Source of the DNA: Anseongella sp036570465
GTDB taxonomy: Bacteria > Bacteroidota > Bacteroidia > Sphingobacteriales > Sphingobacteriaceae
DNA: 10,156 nucleotides
NCBI GenBank assembly: GCA_036570465.1
Contig: DATCYD010000039.1
Location: forward strand, 1 to 10,156
Direction: 5' to 3'
Shown here: piece after piece, positions 1 through 7,805 of the stretch
How the letters are laid out: the number at the start of each line of letters is the position of its first letter
Numbering within the stretch: the stretch's first letter is position 1
The notes under the pieces: model-generated
Told to the model about the DNA's origin: nothing
The model's database searches: none
The model's input: the letters and a program-made list of their open reading frames with translations, nothing else
Made by a program: the position numbers and the translations under genes

Positions 1-1
1 A

Positions 2-823
2 CAGAAATCTCTAAACGGAAATTCTGGTTTTCGGGTAATAGCGGAGGAAGGTCATCCTATTAATGATATCCAGATGTATGATTATAAATACGATGATCAG
101 GGAAATAAGGTTGTTGCCGGGAACGGACTTTATCAGCTTGACGATGAACTGAAAACAGTTGGTAACGCCAATCCAAAATTTCTGGGCGGATTCACTACCG
201 ATCTTAATTACAAAGGACTTAGCCTCTACCTAGGATTCGATTACAAATTCGGAGGTACCATTTTCTCTTACTCCAATTATTACCTGACAGGAAACGGAGT
301 CACCAAAAACACCCTGAAGTATCGAGATGAATCCAATGGAGGGATGGCCTACTACATCAACGATCAAAATCAAAAAGTAGGATGGCAACACAATCAGGAG
401 GCACCTGCGGAATCAGCCGACGGGCATGTTTATCACGATGGCCTCATTCTGGACGGAGTGAAGGAAGTATCGGAGAATGGAACGACAACGTTTATGGAAA
501 ATGATATCATCATTTCTGCTACGGAATACTATTCCTCTTACATCAACGATCTAAGCACCTCATGGCCGCCTGACCGTTTATTTAAAAATGACTACATCAA
601 ACTACGGGAAGTGGCTTTGAGCTATACACTTCCAACCTCCTTCACCAGCAAGATAAAAGTACAACGAATGACCTTGTCGCTTGCTGCCAGAAACCTGTTC
701 TATTTGCATAAGACAATTCCCAATGTCGATGTTGAGTCAAGTCTGGGCATCGACAGTTATATTGAGAATTCCTTTTATCCCGCTGTTAGAACATTCTCCC
801 TGGGCCTTAACGTAAGCTTTTAA
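2..823 (+). CDS. SusC/RagA-type TonB-dependent outer-membrane receptor, C-terminal part (5' truncated by window)
   Basis: This is the last ~273 codons of a SusC-like outer-membrane beta-barrel. The frame is open from base 2, so the true start lies upstream; the ATG at 74 is internal. SusC proteins import nutrients with TonB energy, together with a SusD lipoprotein. Visible family marks are the late-barrel stretch GNANPKFLGGF (nt 161-193), followed by alternating strands (NYKGLSLYLGFDYKFGG), and the near-terminal motif DYIKLREVALSYTLP (nt 590-634). The end, RTFSLGLNVSF, finishes in phenylalanine, the usual C-terminal signal for barrel assembly. The same landmarks recur in the second SusC of this window (FENSWVSLRQVALSYQFP; YLHNSLP against YLHKTIP here), so the two are paralogues. 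A SusD gene follows after 16 bases. Plug and N-terminal domains are outside the window, so any signalling domain cannot be judged. Sampled rows are A+T-richer than the second pair. The family is secure; the substrate is unknown. Confidence 0.9.
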   Translation, partial: QKSLNGNSGFRVIAEEGHPINDIQMYDYKYDDQGNKVVAGNGLYQLDDELKTVGNANPKFLGGFTTDLNYKGLSLYLGFDYKFGGTIFSYSNYYLTGNGVTKNTLKYRDESNGGMAYYINDQNQKVGWQHNQEAPAESADGHVYHDGLILDGVKEVSENGTTTFMENDIIISATEYYSSYINDLSTSWPPDRLFKNDYIKLREVALSYTLPTSFTSKIKVQRMTLSLAARNLFYLHKTIPNVDVESSLGIDSYIENSFYPAVRTFSLGLNVSF

Positions 824-830
824 TCAATCT

Positions 831-835
831 GGAGA
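831..835 (+). promoter_or_regulatory. Shine-Dalgarno-like GGAGA before first susD
   Basis: GGAGA sits four bases before the ATG at 840, in the 16-base gap after the SusC stop. Clear Shine-Dalgarno sequences are uncommon in Bacteroidota, and the other starts in this window lack one. It supports the start chosen for the lipoprotein, though a purine-rich match this short could be chance. Confidence 0.35.
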
Positions 836-839
836 AACC

Positions 840-2549
840 ATGAAAAAATTGATCAATTATAAAATACTTGTGCTGACAACATTGTTTTTTTCCTGCCAAA
901 GTGAGCTGGAGGAAGGATTTATTAATCCCGAAAGCACCAACCCTCCCAAAGAAGACCTTTTTGGTGGTATGTTCACATCGATGATGTATGAATGGAAAAT
1001 TTATGTTCAGGACTACGGAGAATGGTGGTGGCAGATGTCTGGCAACGGGATACCCAGTTACAGCCAGGTAGCAGTCCGGTATATCACTCCCCGATATGGG
1101 TGGTACACAGATTATGACGATCTGGTCAACGGACTTGGTTTAGATGATTCAGCGATCAGGGGTTTTTTCGATGATTATTACAAGCGAATGAAAAATTACG
1201 GTCTGATGCGCGATGAACTGGGTGCAATGAGCGAGGAAGAAAAGGCCGAAGTGGAAACATTCTTTCATCTGGCAACCGTTGTGAAAGATTATGGTGCCTT
1301 GAAATTGGTTGACTTGTATAACAGTATTCCATATTCGGAAGCATTGCGTGGTACGGAAGCCGTATTCTTCCCAAAATTCGATGATCCGGAGGAGGTTTAT
1401 AAATCCATTCTGGATGAACTTAAAATGATTGGTGAAATCTTGCCGGCTTCCTACGGAAAAATGTCAGAAGACGCCAAAAGCAAATTGCAGGTACAGGATT
1501 TTGCTTTTCATGGCGACATTGACAAATGGCAACGATATATTAATTCACTTCGAATCAAGTTTGCCCTGCGTATGTCTGCAGTGGATGAAGCCTTTGCAGG
1601 AACACATATTCAGGATGCCTTCGATAAAGGCGTACCCGAAGAAGATCTTACCTGGCCACTTCCTTTTGAAAACAATGTGTTGAGTGGCGGTACGTGGACC
1701 AGAGGATTGTATGAACGAGCTTTTGTAACATTTATTCCCAACATTATCATGAAGAGAATGAATTTCAACGAGCTTACATACGAGGAAGGAATGGACGATC
1801 CCCGTCTCCCGGTTATTGCAATGCCAACCAAACACGGAGACTACCGCGGCGCCAGCATGAATGCCGATGCACAGGATGCACCTTATAAGGCAGGGGAAAC
1901 ATATTATCCCTATGCCGATGATATTACTGCTTCGCTGGAACAAAACGCCCTGTCGATGTATAATCACGCCACTTATACCCACAATGAGTTCCCGGTGTAC
2001 ATGATGTCGAGAGCGGAACTTGATCTTTGCCTGGCAGAGGCGGTCATGAAGGGATTGGTTACCACAGGCAAAACCGCCGGAGCTCATCTTCATGACGCTG
2101 TTGTCAATTCAACAGATTTCTGGTACAACATCAGTGCGTTAAGTTCTTATGAATCGGGAGTTGCCGTGCTCCACCCTCAGCGGCCGTCAGATGCGTTGGT
2201 GGCGGCTTATGCAGATCAGGTAGAAACAGCGTTCAACAGCCAATCGGGTCTTGAAAACCAGATGGAGGTGCTGATGCAGCAAAAATACATTCACCTTAAT
2301 CTGATGCATCCCTACGAACTCTTTGCTGAGTTACGCCGGACACGTCACCCCAGGCTGGAACCCATGACTTTTCAGGGAAAGGTGATGGCGCCTACCCCCG
2401 AACGCATACGTTATCCGACTTCTTCCCTGGCAACCAATGCGGAAAACTACGCAACTGTAAAAGATCAGGATAATTTTGACACCCCTATTTTCTGGGTGCC
2501 GGAATCAAAACAAAACGAATCTTATTACAGAGATGGATATGATTATTAA
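840..2549 (+). CDS. SusD/RagB-family surface lipoprotein (SusD-like_2 type), pair 1
   Basis: This 569-residue lipoprotein should sit on the outer-membrane surface as the lid and substrate-capture subunit of the SusC encoded 16 bases upstream. Residues 1-18 form a lipoprotein signal with a relaxed lipobox, LFFS-C19; phenylalanine at -3 and -2 departs from the textbook consensus but suits this phylum. Acidic residues after the cysteine (QSELEE) fit a surface-export signal. SusD-like_2 marks, judged by eye, are: VDLYNSIPYSEAL (157-169); VYKSILDELK (186-195); GDIDKWQRYINSLRIKFALR (225-244); the helix SRAELDLCLAEA (390-401); and the C-terminal block LRRTRHPRL...PERIRYPTSSLATN (498-533). Residues 50-92 are very aromatic, including W62-W64, and may line the ligand site (inference). 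Length is normal. The start is set by the signal peptide and the GGAGA just upstream. A glycan, peptide or other ligand cannot be distinguished from sequence. Confidence 0.9.
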   Translation: MKKLINYKILVLTTLFFSCQSELEEGFINPESTNPPKEDLFGGMFTSMMYEWKIYVQDYGEWWWQMSGNGIPSYSQVAVRYITPRYGWYTDYDDLVNGLGLDDSAIRGFFDDYYKRMKNYGLMRDELGAMSEEEKAEVETFFHLATVVKDYGALKLVDLYNSIPYSEALRGTEAVFFPKFDDPEEVYKSILDELKMIGEILPASYGKMSEDAKSKLQVQDFAFHGDIDKWQRYINSLRIKFALRMSAVDEAFAGTHIQDAFDKGVPEEDLTWPLPFENNVLSGGTWTRGLYERAFVTFIPNIIMKRMNFNELTYEEGMDDPRLPVIAMPTKHGDYRGASMNADAQDAPYKAGETYYPYADDITASLEQNALSMYNHATYTHNEFPVYMMSRAELDLCLAEAVMKGLVTTGKTAGAHLHDAVVNSTDFWYNISALSSYESGVAVLHPQRPSDALVAAYADQVETAFNSQSGLENQMEVLMQQKYIHLNLMHPYELFAELRRTRHPRLEPMTFQGKVMAPTPERIRYPTSSLATNAENYATVKDQDNFDTPIFWVPESKQNESYYRDGYDY

Positions 2550-2561
2550 AACCAATAGTAT

Positions 2562-5500
2562 ATGTCAAACGAGTACCACTTTAAGAAAGGCTGGTTACTG
2601 GTCGCGCTGCTGGGTATTTCCCTCAGCGCGGGGGCCCAGCAGCTGGTCCGGGGAACGGTCAGCGACGGCACAGAGCCGCTCCCCGCGGTAAGCGTAATTG
2701 TCAAGGGCACCGCAAGCGGGACCCAAACTGATGAGAACGGCGCCTTTTCAATCCGGGTAAATCCCGAAGATGTGTTACAATTCAGCCTGCTTGGATTTCA
2801 GATGAAGGAAGTCACGGTAGGAGACCGGCAGGTCATCGATGTGGTGCTGGCCCTGGACGCCGTTCAACTGGAACAAGCGGTAGTAACGGGCGGCCTGGGT
2901 ATCGAAAAGGAAGAACGGTCTCTGGGGTATTCAGTCACCCAGATCAAGGGATCGGATTTGGCCGTGACCAATGAAACGAACCCTGTAAATGCGTTACAGG
3001 GGCGGGTGGCCGGCGTTCAGATTGATATGGGCGCAGGCGGCTTGTTTGGCAACTCCAAGATTTTGATCCGTGGCAACTCAACGCTTGGACGTAATAATCA
3101 GCCCATCTTCGTGATCGACGGCGTTATCATGGATAATGATATTTTCGGTGGAAACGGGCGTGATTTCGGGAACGACCTGAAGAACCTGAATATGGAAGAC
3201 TTTGAAAGCGTTTCCATTCTCAAAGGCTCGGCTGCCGCCGCTCTTTACGGGTCCAGGGCTATCAATGGTGTGGTGCTGATCACCACCAAAAAAGGAAGAG
3301 AAGGTCGTGGATTGGGCGTTCAGCTGACCCAAACCTTTAGCACCTTCACACCCTATTCCGGACCAGATTTTCAAAACGAATTCGGAGGGGGGACCAACGG
3401 ACCGTTCTTTACCGACCGGCGCGATCCGAACTATACCGCCGATCAGGCATATATGACCAAAATTTTTCCCATAGATCCGGCTACGGGAAAGCCCTACATC
3501 GATCAGGGGATCAACCGTGAACTGGAAAACTGGGGCCCCCGGATGGAAGGCCAGGAAGTGCTCAATTACGACGGCACATCCACCCGTTACCTGCCTCAGC
3601 CAAACAATTTTCTGGATGCTTTCCAGAATGGTTTTGGCTCCAATACAAGCATCGCACTTGACGGAGGGACAGATCGGTCCACCTTTAGGTTATCGTACAA
3701 TCGTAACGAAAGCGAAGGGGTCGTTCATAATAATGAAATGATCAAGAACGCGTTTGGGCTGCGGGTCACTCACGAGCTTAACGATCGCATGAACCTTGAT
3801 GTGAGTGCAAATTATTCCAGTTTCAAAGGGTTGAATCCACCCCGCCTTGGCGGACTGGACGCTTTTGCTTCCTATAATTACGGAAAGCTCTTTACCTGGA
3901 TGATTCCTCGAAACTACGATACAAAATACTGGATGCAGCCTCAGCATTATACCAGTGCATTAGGTGGCGCCCCAAACCCCAACTCTAACGAGGAAACCAA
4001 CAAGGCGCCGGAAACCCGTTTTTGGTTTAACCTGTTCGAGAATAATTATTACCAGCGCGAGCAGATGCTCCGGAGCCGGATCGCATTAACTACCCGCCTG
4101 GCTGACTGGTCCAACCTGATCCTGGAAGGGAACCTGAATAACCTCTATACGAAAACCGAGACTAAAGAGCTGGGGCAGGGACAGGAATTTACCGGTGGCT
4201 TGTATGCCCTGGGGCATCGTGTCAAGGAAAATTATTTTCTGAAAGCCATGGTTACCGCTGAACGGGAAATCGCTCCAGGCCTGGACATCAATGGTTTCAT
4301 TGGCGGAGAAATACAACGCACCACAGCCTCGTTCAATACCGGTCAAACCAGCGGAGGGTTGAGCTATCCGGGCAATTATTTTCTGGCCAATTCAGTGAAC
4401 GAGCCCATAAGCAGGGGCGGGATCGACTATCGGCGTGCCTTTAATTCGCTTTATGCCAGTGCAGACCTGGCCTTTAAGGAGCAGTTGTATCTGCAGGCCA
4501 CCTGGAGGGGTGACTGGTCTTCGGCATTGACCTATTCCGATGGTACGGGAAATAATTTCTTCCATTATCCGGCAGTAAGTCTTTCCTGGATCTTTAACGA
4601 GACCTTTGATTTGCCCTCCTGGATTTCCTACGCAAAGCTGAGAACAAATATTGCCGCACTTGGAAGCGATACCGATCCTTTTGTGATCAATCCCGGTTTT
4701 GCGTTCAACGGATTTACCAATATCCGCGGGCAGGATTTACCCATCTCTACTTTCAATGACCGGCGTGTGCGGGTCAGCAACCTGAAGCCAGAGCGGAAGA
4801 TAGCCAAGGAGATCGGTGCCGAAATGCGCTTCTTTAACAGCCGCCTCGGATTTGATCTAACCTTTTATCAGGATAATACCCACGATCAGATCCTGGATAT
4901 TACCACTCCGGTGGAATCAGGTGTGGATGCTATTCTGATTAATGCAGGTAATATCCAGAACAAAGGAATTGAACTAGTCATTGACGCTATTCCGGTTCAA
5001 ACGCCCGACTTCAGCTGGTCCACGGCACTTAACTATTCCCGGAATCGTAATCTGATTAAAGAGCTCTACGAAGGAAGAAGTGAATTCAATCTGGGAGCAA
5101 ATATTGCTGAGATCAGCAGCTGGGCTGTGGTAGGAAAATCCTATGGCACCTTGCGGAGTTCCATTCAGGCTACCCGTTTTCAGGCCAAAGACGATGCTGG
5201 AAACCCGGTGGACCATCCGCACAACGGCGAAGTACAACTGGTATGGCGTTCCGATGCCCGGGCTGCCTTTCCCGCCAGGAGCAACGTTATTCAGGACATT
5301 GGCGATATCAACGCCAGGTTCAGAGGCGGATGGGATAATACCTTCCGGTTTAAGAATTTCAGCCTGAACGTGCTGCTGGATGCCAAGATCGGCGGCGACT
5401 TCGTGCTGGCTACTTATCGGTACGGAACCCATACGGGCGTGCTTCCCAATACCTTGTTCGGACGGGATGAAGAACATGGTGGCATCCGCTGGACCAGTAA

Positions 5501-5972
5501 GTGGGATGACATCGAATACGACGACGGCATCATACCTGAAGGCGTATTTGCCGAAGGACAGACGATTGCCCGTCCGGCAGCAGATGGAGGAGGCCAGGTA
5601 GATGTTGGTGGGATGACTTACCGCGAGGCTTACAATGAAGGGCTTATCGAACCCACACACGCTCCTCATTTTTACTATCGGTACGGATCGTCATCTACCG
5701 GGGTTTCAGATTACTGGATCTTCGAGAATTCATGGGTATCCCTGCGGCAGGTGGCTCTCAGTTATCAGTTTCCGAGGGAGATTTGCCAGAAACTGAAGCT
5801 GACCTCCCTGAGTCTGGGTGTGGTGGGACGCGATCTGCTGTACCTCCACAACTCCTTGCCCTTTAATTACAACCCGGCATCCAATAATTCGAATAACACC
5901 GCTTTTTACGGGGAAGAAGGGTTTCTGCCCATGGTTCGCTCGATGGCGTTTACATTGAAGGTGGGACTTTAA
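2562..5972 (+). CDS. SusC/RagA-type TonB-dependent outer-membrane receptor, complete, pair 2
   Basis: This complete 1136-residue SusC-like transporter should import a substrate delivered by the SusD encoded 11 bases downstream. Residues 1-25 are a Sec signal peptide (basic HFKKG, hydrophobic WLLVALLGISL, likely cut at SAGA/QQ), which supports this ATG. A carboxypeptidase-regulatory-like beta domain follows (about 28-98: VRGTVSDG...ENGAFSIRV...LLGF). Next are a TonB-box-like LEQAVVTGGLG (103-113) and the plug (about 118-245), with NPVNALQGRVAGVQI (140-154), ILIRGNSTLGRNNQPIFVIDG (167-187) and SVSILKGSAAAALYGSRAINGV (216-237). The remainder is barrel. It ends in leucine (FTLKVGL) rather than the more usual phenylalanine. 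There is no N-terminal STN domain, so sigma/anti-sigma signalling of the FecA type is unlikely. The start lies 12 bases after the previous stop, with no clear Shine-Dalgarno. The first ~140 coding bases are notably G+C-rich (about 65% in counted rows). Confidence 0.95.
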   Translation: MSNEYHFKKGWLLVALLGISLSAGAQQLVRGTVSDGTEPLPAVSVIVKGTASGTQTDENGAFSIRVNPEDVLQFSLLGFQMKEVTVGDRQVIDVVLALDAVQLEQAVVTGGLGIEKEERSLGYSVTQIKGSDLAVTNETNPVNALQGRVAGVQIDMGAGGLFGNSKILIRGNSTLGRNNQPIFVIDGVIMDNDIFGGNGRDFGNDLKNLNMEDFESVSILKGSAAAALYGSRAINGVVLITTKKGREGRGLGVQLTQTFSTFTPYSGPDFQNEFGGGTNGPFFTDRRDPNYTADQAYMTKIFPIDPATGKPYIDQGINRELENWGPRMEGQEVLNYDGTSTRYLPQPNNFLDAFQNGFGSNTSIALDGGTDRSTFRLSYNRNESEGVVHNNEMIKNAFGLRVTHELNDRMNLDVSANYSSFKGLNPPRLGGLDAFASYNYGKLFTWMIPRNYDTKYWMQPQHYTSALGGAPNPNSNEETNKAPETRFWFNLFENNYYQREQMLRSRIALTTRLADWSNLILEGNLNNLYTKTETKELGQGQEFTGGLYALGHRVKENYFLKAMVTAEREIAPGLDINGFIGGEIQRTTASFNTGQTSGGLSYPGNYFLANSVNEPISRGGIDYRRAFNSLYASADLAFKEQLYLQATWRGDWSSALTYSDGTGNNFFHYPAVSLSWIFNETFDLPSWISYAKLRTNIAALGSDTDPFVINPGFAFNGFTNIRGQDLPISTFNDRRVRVSNLKPERKIAKEIGAEMRFFNSRLGFDLTFYQDNTHDQILDITTPVESGVDAILINAGNIQNKGIELVIDAIPVQTPDFSWSTALNYSRNRNLIKELYEGRSEFNLGANIAEISSWAVVGKSYGTLRSSIQATRFQAKDDAGNPVDHPHNGEVQLVWRSDARAAFPARSNVIQDIGDINARFRGGWDNTFRFKNFSLNVLLDAKIGGDFVLATYRYGTHTGVLPNTLFGRDEEHGGIRWTSKWDDIEYDDGIIPEGVFAEGQTIARPAADGGGQVDVGGMTYREAYNEGLIEPTHAPHFYYRYGSSSTGVSDYWIFENSWVSLRQVALSYQFPREICQKLKLTSLSLGVVGRDLLYLHNSLPFNYNPASNNSNNTAFYGEEGFLPMVRSMAFTLKVGL

Positions 5973-5983
5973 ACCAAACTGAC

Positions 5984-7666
5984 ATGAAAACACGTATAAC
6001 ACGATATATGGGAATGGCGGTTTTCTTCGCCCTTCCGGTTTTGAACAGCTGCACGGGTGATTTTGGCGATATCAATACGGACCCCAGTCTGGTGACTGAT
6101 CCCGATGTGAAATTCCTGTTCACCTATTCGGCCAATGCACTTCCTCCTACGGGTGGGGAATGGATCTGGGAAAGCCTTGAGCAGACCATGCGCTTTACCC
6201 AGCAAGTGACAACCAACCCTTACGAGATCACGGGCAACATTAATTCCCGCTACGGACGTTACTATTCAGCCATACTGCCTAATCTGGCCGAAATTCGCTG
6301 GCGGATCGATCAGAAGGAAGATGCCGAACGTTTTCAAAAACTGAAGGCCCTGACCTATATCCTGGATGTGTACGGGGGCATCCGGGTCACAGATATGAAC
6401 GGTTCCATACCTTACAGTGAGGCCCTGTTGGCACGTTACGAAGACAAATACGATCCTGTTTTCGACCCGCAGGAACAACTTTTCGAAGCCTGGCTGACCC
6501 GTCTCGATGAATCCATCGCTGTGCTTTCGGACGGTGGCCTGACAGAACAGGAAAACCTGGGAACTGCCGATATTTATTACGGAGGCGATTGGGTGCAATG
6601 GGTTAAACTGGCCAATACCCTTAAGCTGCGCATTGCCGTACGGCTCGACCGGGCTGCCAACGAGAAGGCCCGGCAGATTTTTAAAGAAGTGATGGAAGAC
6701 GCTACCGGTCCCATTGATGGCGAAGAGGCAGAACTTCGCTACCTGAACCCGGAGCAGAACCCGATCGGGAACGACGTGGATTATCGCAGCCGACGTTTTG
6801 CCACACGTGAAATGGTCGGCTTTATGAAAACCACAGGGGATCCGCGCATCCATATATATTTTGATACAAACGATCTTACCGGATCCTATGCCGATACGTT
6901 GGCCAAATACAGCACCAGCCTTCCGTCCTTCATTGATCCTGCCGATCCATTGATCCGCTATCAGGGAGGCCCTCCGGACTGGACAGTTGCCCCGAACGTG
7001 GCCACCTATCTCAGCAATCCTTTCACGGTGAGTCAGTATTCCCGTTATTTCCTGATTTCGCCAATCAACCGCAGCCTGCTTTCACCCAAGCTCAACGGAG
7101 CTACCGGGAATGCCCTTCAGGTATTGGTATCCTATGCAGAGACCTGTTTTTACATTGCGGAATTTATTGAAAAGGGGTATGGGAGCGGCGTTAATACGGG
7201 AGGAACGGCAGAAGATTGGTATAAAAAGGGAGTAGCTTCTTCCATTCGAGTGATGAATGAGATCGCCCTGGAAGCCCAGTCTGAAACCGCTTTCAGCGGC
7301 AATGGCGAGGCGGAGATCAATGCTTACCTGGCTGATCCCGATGTGCAATTAAATGGAATAAACGACCTGGAGCGGATCTATATCCAGCAATACCTGTCTT
7401 TCTTTCTGCTTCCTAACGAAGCCTACGTTTTTTGCCGGCGCACAGGTTATCCCCGAAACGGTTCAACCTATTATCGGATGGAAGAATTCAATGAGCCCAT
7501 CCCCCGCAGGTTCTGGATCAATGACCCGGGCGAAGTCAACCGGGCCAACTGGGAAAGCGCATACGAGACCCAGGGCTTTACCTTACGCGCTGTCGATGCG
7601 CAGACCCTGAGCGAGGAACGAGTATGGTACGATAAGAACGCGCCCGCTTTCGGGGAAGGGCAGTAA
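5984..7666 (+). CDS. SusD/RagB-family surface lipoprotein (SusD-like_2 type), pair 2
   Basis: This 560-residue lipoprotein is the probable capture partner of the SusC just upstream. Its signal peptide (MKTRITRYMG, then MAVFFALPVL) ends in lipobox LNS-C23, and the mature start is followed by FGDINTDPSLV (27-37), a stretch common at the N-terminus of SusD-like_2 proteins. Other family marks are: LTYILDVYGGIRVTDMNGSIPYSEAL (123-148); DWVQWVKLANTLKLRIAVRL (202-221), the tetratricopeptide-like helix also seen in the first SusD; GDPRIHIYF (285-293); and the C-terminal block FCRRTGYPRNG...PIPRRFWINDPGEVNRANW (483-523). The start is fixed by the signal peptide; there is no evident Shine-Dalgarno in the 11-base gap. 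Similarity to the first SusD is clear in motifs but weak overall, so this is an old paralogue rather than a recent copy. Ligand unknown. Confidence 0.93.
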   Translation: MKTRITRYMGMAVFFALPVLNSCTGDFGDINTDPSLVTDPDVKFLFTYSANALPPTGGEWIWESLEQTMRFTQQVTTNPYEITGNINSRYGRYYSAILPNLAEIRWRIDQKEDAERFQKLKALTYILDVYGGIRVTDMNGSIPYSEALLARYEDKYDPVFDPQEQLFEAWLTRLDESIAVLSDGGLTEQENLGTADIYYGGDWVQWVKLANTLKLRIAVRLDRAANEKARQIFKEVMEDATGPIDGEEAELRYLNPEQNPIGNDVDYRSRRFATREMVGFMKTTGDPRIHIYFDTNDLTGSYADTLAKYSTSLPSFIDPADPLIRYQGGPPDWTVAPNVATYLSNPFTVSQYSRYFLISPINRSLLSPKLNGATGNALQVLVSYAETCFYIAEFIEKGYGSGVNTGGTAEDWYKKGVASSIRVMNEIALEAQSETAFSGNGEAEINAYLADPDVQLNGINDLERIYIQQYLSFFLLPNEAYVFCRRTGYPRNGSTYYRMEEFNEPIPRRFWINDPGEVNRANWESAYETQGFTLRAVDAQTLSEERVWYDKNAPAFGEGQ

Positions 7667-7708
7667 AGAGATAAGTTGCTAATCATCAGAAAAATGGCTG
7701 TAGCCGGA

Positions 7709-7739
7709 GGTAGTCAGTAGTGTAACCATACTGACTGCC
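7709..7739 (+). terminator. 11-bp inverted repeat, candidate terminator of the SusCD operon
   Basis: GGTAGTCAGTA (7709-7719) pairs with TACTGACTGCC (7729-7739) around a 9-base loop, with a single G-T wobble. CCGG at 7704-7707 and 7744-7747 could extend the base of the stem across an asymmetric internal loop. It lies 43 bases after the last SusD stop, a sensible place for a terminator. No U-rich tract follows (GCGGCCGGTCATC), so it is not a classical intrinsic terminator. It may instead be a transcript-stabilising 3' hairpin or a protein-binding dyad upstream of dsbD. Confidence 0.45.
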
Positions 7740-7766
7740 GCGGCCGGTCATCTCATTGGATATTTG

Positions 7767-7774
7767 TACCTTTG
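7767..7774 (+). promoter_or_regulatory. Bacteroidota -7 promoter box (TACCTTTG) for dsbD
   Basis: TACCTTTG matches the Bacteroidota primary-sigma -7 consensus TAnnTTTG at every fixed position. It lies 31 bases before the dsbD ATG in an otherwise A+T-rich leader, giving an expected start of transcription near 7780 and a short untranslated leader of about 25 bases. The -33 element (TTG about 19-21 bases upstream) is not evident: that position is occupied by GCCGGTC at the foot of the inverted repeat. The promoter may therefore be weak or activator-dependent. Confidence 0.55.
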
Positions 7775-7805
7775 CATCATCAATAAACCAACCTAATTAA
7801 ATTGT

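Noticed and set aside
74..823. Independent 249-residue protein starting at the ATG at 74
   Set aside because: The frame is open upstream to base 2 with receptor-like sequence and there is no signal peptide; it is the C-terminal part of a SusC protein.
1545..2093. 182-codon open frame on the - strand inside the first susD
   Set aside because: It is antisense to a clear SusD gene; its Cys/His/Ile-rich translation looks like a frame shadow, not a protein.
2562..3300. Possible FecA-type signalling receptor (STN domain with sigma/anti-sigma partners)
   Set aside because: After the signal peptide the protein goes straight into the carboxypeptidase-regulatory-like domain, with no room for an STN domain, and no sigma or FecR-like gene is present.
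4974..5669. 231-codon open frame on the - strand inside the second susC
   Set aside because: It lies wholly antisense to a well-supported receptor gene, has no recognisable domain, and has no start context; it follows from the composition of the + strand gene.
6266..6853. 195-codon open frame on the - strand inside the second susD
   Set aside because: It is fully covered by the SusD coding sequence, with no family features and no sign of independent expression.
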